From the NCBI GenBank assembly GCA_030646295.1, contig JAUSND010000016.1, positions 186,001-250,000 of the forward strand: 64,000 bases of DNA, written 5' to 3'. Shown here in pieces: positions 62,841 to 64,000 of this stretch. Source of the DNA: Moraxellaceae bacterium. Its GTDB lineage: Bacteria; Pseudomonadota; Gammaproteobacteria; Pseudomonadales; Moraxellaceae. Each line of letters begins with the position of its first letter. The first letter of the stretch is position 1. The position numbers and the translations under genes were made by a program. A model generated the notes under the pieces. It worked only from the letters and a program-made list of their open reading frames with translations, did no database searches and was not told the DNA's origin.

Positions 62841-64000
62841 TTATTCTGCTGCTTTTTCTTTTTCGCGCACGCGGATACCCAGATCACGCAGCTGCTTGGC
62901 ATCTACCGGTGCCGGAGCATGCGTCATCAGGCACTCGGCCGTCTTGGTCTTCGGGAAGGCAATCACGTCACGGATGCTGGTGGCACCAGTCATCAGCATG
63001 ATCAGGCGATCCAGACCGAAGGCGAGGCCGCCATGGGGAGGCGCGCCATACTTGAGCGCATCCAGCAGGAAGCTGAACTTCTCGTTGGCTTCTTCATCCG
63101 AGATGCCCAGCGCCTTGAACACGGCTTTCTGCATGTCCATGTTGTAGATACGCAGCGAGCCGCCGCCGATTTCGGTGCCGTTCAGCACGAAGTCGTAAGC
63201 CACGGAGAGGGCTGCACCCGGGTTGCTGGTCAGCGTTTCCACATCGCACTTGGGCATGGTGAAGGGGTGGTGAACCGAGGTCCAGTGACCATCATCGGTC
63301 TCTTCGAACATCGGGAAGTCGACCACCCACAGTGGTGCCCACTCGCAGGTGGCCAGCTTGAGGTCGTGGCCGACACGAACGCGCAGCGCGCCCATGGCAT
63401 CGTTGACGATTTTGGCCTTGTCGGCACCGAAGAACACCAGGTCGCCGTTTTCGGCGCCAACGCGCTGCAGCAGTTCGAGCACGATCGGTTCGATGAACTT
63501 CACGATGGGGGATTGCAGGCCTTCGATGCCGGCCGCCAGGTCGTTGACCTTGATGTAAGCCAGACCCTTGGCACCATAGATGCCGACGAACTTGGTGTAT
63601 TCATCGATCTGGCTGCGCGGCATGGCGCCGCCACCGGGCACGCGCAGTGCGACGATACGGCCCTTCGGATCCTTGGCCGGACCGGCGAACACCTTGAACT
63701 CCACGTTCTGCATCAGGTCGGCCACGTCCACCAGTTTCATGGGGATACGCAGGTCCGGCTTGTCGGAAGCGTAGTCACGCATGGCATCGGCATAGGTCAT
63801 GCGCTGCAGCGGCTCGAACTTCACGCCGAGCAGCTCGTCGAACAGCTCGCGCGCCATGGTTTCGGTGATGTTCATGATGTCGTCATCGGACAGGAAAGAT
63901 GTCTCGATGTCGATCTGGGTGAACTCCGGCTGGCGGTCAGCGCGCAGGTCTTCGTCACGGAAGCATTTGGCGATCTGGTAGTAACGATCAAAGCCCGACA
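62841..64000 (-). CDS. aspS: Aspartyl-tRNA synthetase (C-terminal two-thirds; cut by window end)
   Basis: About 386 residues are visible; the family is ~590 aa, so the start lies beyond 64000. Visible are class II motif 2 ([30 protein letters not shown]) and motif 3 ([16 protein letters not shown]). The GAD insertion ([24 protein letters not shown]) marks the bacterial type. The frame is open to the window edge; ATG at 63875 is internal, not a start. Confidence 0.96.
   Translation of the reverse strand, partial: SGFDRYYQIAKCFRDEDLRADRQPEFTQIDIETSFLSDDDIMNITETMARELFDELLGVKFEPLQRMTYADAMRDYASDKPDLRIPMKLVDVADLMQNVEFKVFAGPAKDPKGRIVALRVPGGGAMPRSQIDEYTKFVGIYGAKGLAYIKVNDLAAGIEGLQSPIVKFIEPIVLELLQRVGAENGDLVFFGADKAKIVNDAMGALRVRVGHDLKLATCEWAPLWVVDFPMFEETDDGHWTSVHHPFTMPKCDVETLTSNPGAALSVAYDFVLNGTEIGGGSLRIYNMDMQKAVFKALGISDEEANEKFSFLLDALKYGAPPHGGLAFGLDRLIMLMTGATSIRDVIAFPKTKTAECLMTHAPAPVDAKQLRDLGIRVREKEKAAE

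Noticed and set aside
1-64000. rRNA, tRNA, insertion-sequence transposase or prophage genes
   Set aside because: None was found by reading; no transposase, integrase or phage structural motifs occur in any credible gene.

Overview
The window is chromosomal DNA of a gammaproteobacterium, most likely a member of the Pseudomonadales/Moraxellaceae or a close relative. This rests on gene content: a complete Na+-translocating NADH:quinone reductase operon, a long two-part GAPDH, EarP with an arginine-type EF-P, an AlkB alkane hydroxylase, and the gammaproteobacterial order aspS-yebC-ruvC-ruvA-ruvB-ybgC-tolQRAB-pal. Species cannot be fixed from sequence alone.

Layout. (1) 1-7520 is an accessory island with every gene on the minus strand: a very large NACHT-type NTPase, a SLATT-like two-TM protein, a DUF4062 protein, a small two-TM protein and a WYL-like protein. 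Two convincing integron attC recombination sites (6680-6725 and 7156-7215) and two degenerate ones (4773-4817 and the left edge) separate the genes, so the block looks like an integrase-less gene-cassette cluster carrying probable phage-defence genes. (2) 7520-16000 holds a Tat-exported sulfatase, a DUF1244 protein, an esterase, GAPDH, and a three-gene envelope cluster (CHASE2 protein, SH3b protein, M48 lipoprotein). (3) 16052-23464 is nqrABCDEF-apbE-nqrM. (4) 23499-27070 holds a DUF4010 membrane protein, earP-efp and a small unknown gene. (5) 27111-33013 is an AraC-type regulator divergent from a five-gene operon (flavin monooxygenase, BASS transporter, epimerase, SDR, TSUP transporter) of unknown substrate. 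(6) 33143-41828 holds alkB, a kinase-ATPase fusion, metR/metE with MetR boxes, an UndA-like diiron enzyme and a diguanylate cyclase. (7) 41841-44942 is a zrg-like ABC operon (DUF2796, ATPase, permease, DUF3299) read leftward. (8) 45168-50675 holds nadA, a BepA-like protease, tusA, bcp, gcvR, queC and queE. (9) 50728-64000 is cpoB, a PP2C phosphatase and a CHASE2-Ser/Thr kinase, then pal-tolBARQ-ybgC, ruvBAC, yebC and the C-terminal two-thirds of aspS.

How it fits together. Most of the right half is core envelope, repair and tRNA-modification function. Points of interest are the cassette cluster at the left edge, the kinase/phosphatase pair lodged between pal and cpoB together with a second CHASE2 protein elsewhere, an UndA-like putative alkene synthase about 5 kb from alkB, the uncharacterised AraC-controlled operon with a palindrome in its promoter, and a perfect REPIN-type inverted repeat between ruvA and ruvC. 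All functional calls come from reading motifs and gene order; no database search was run.
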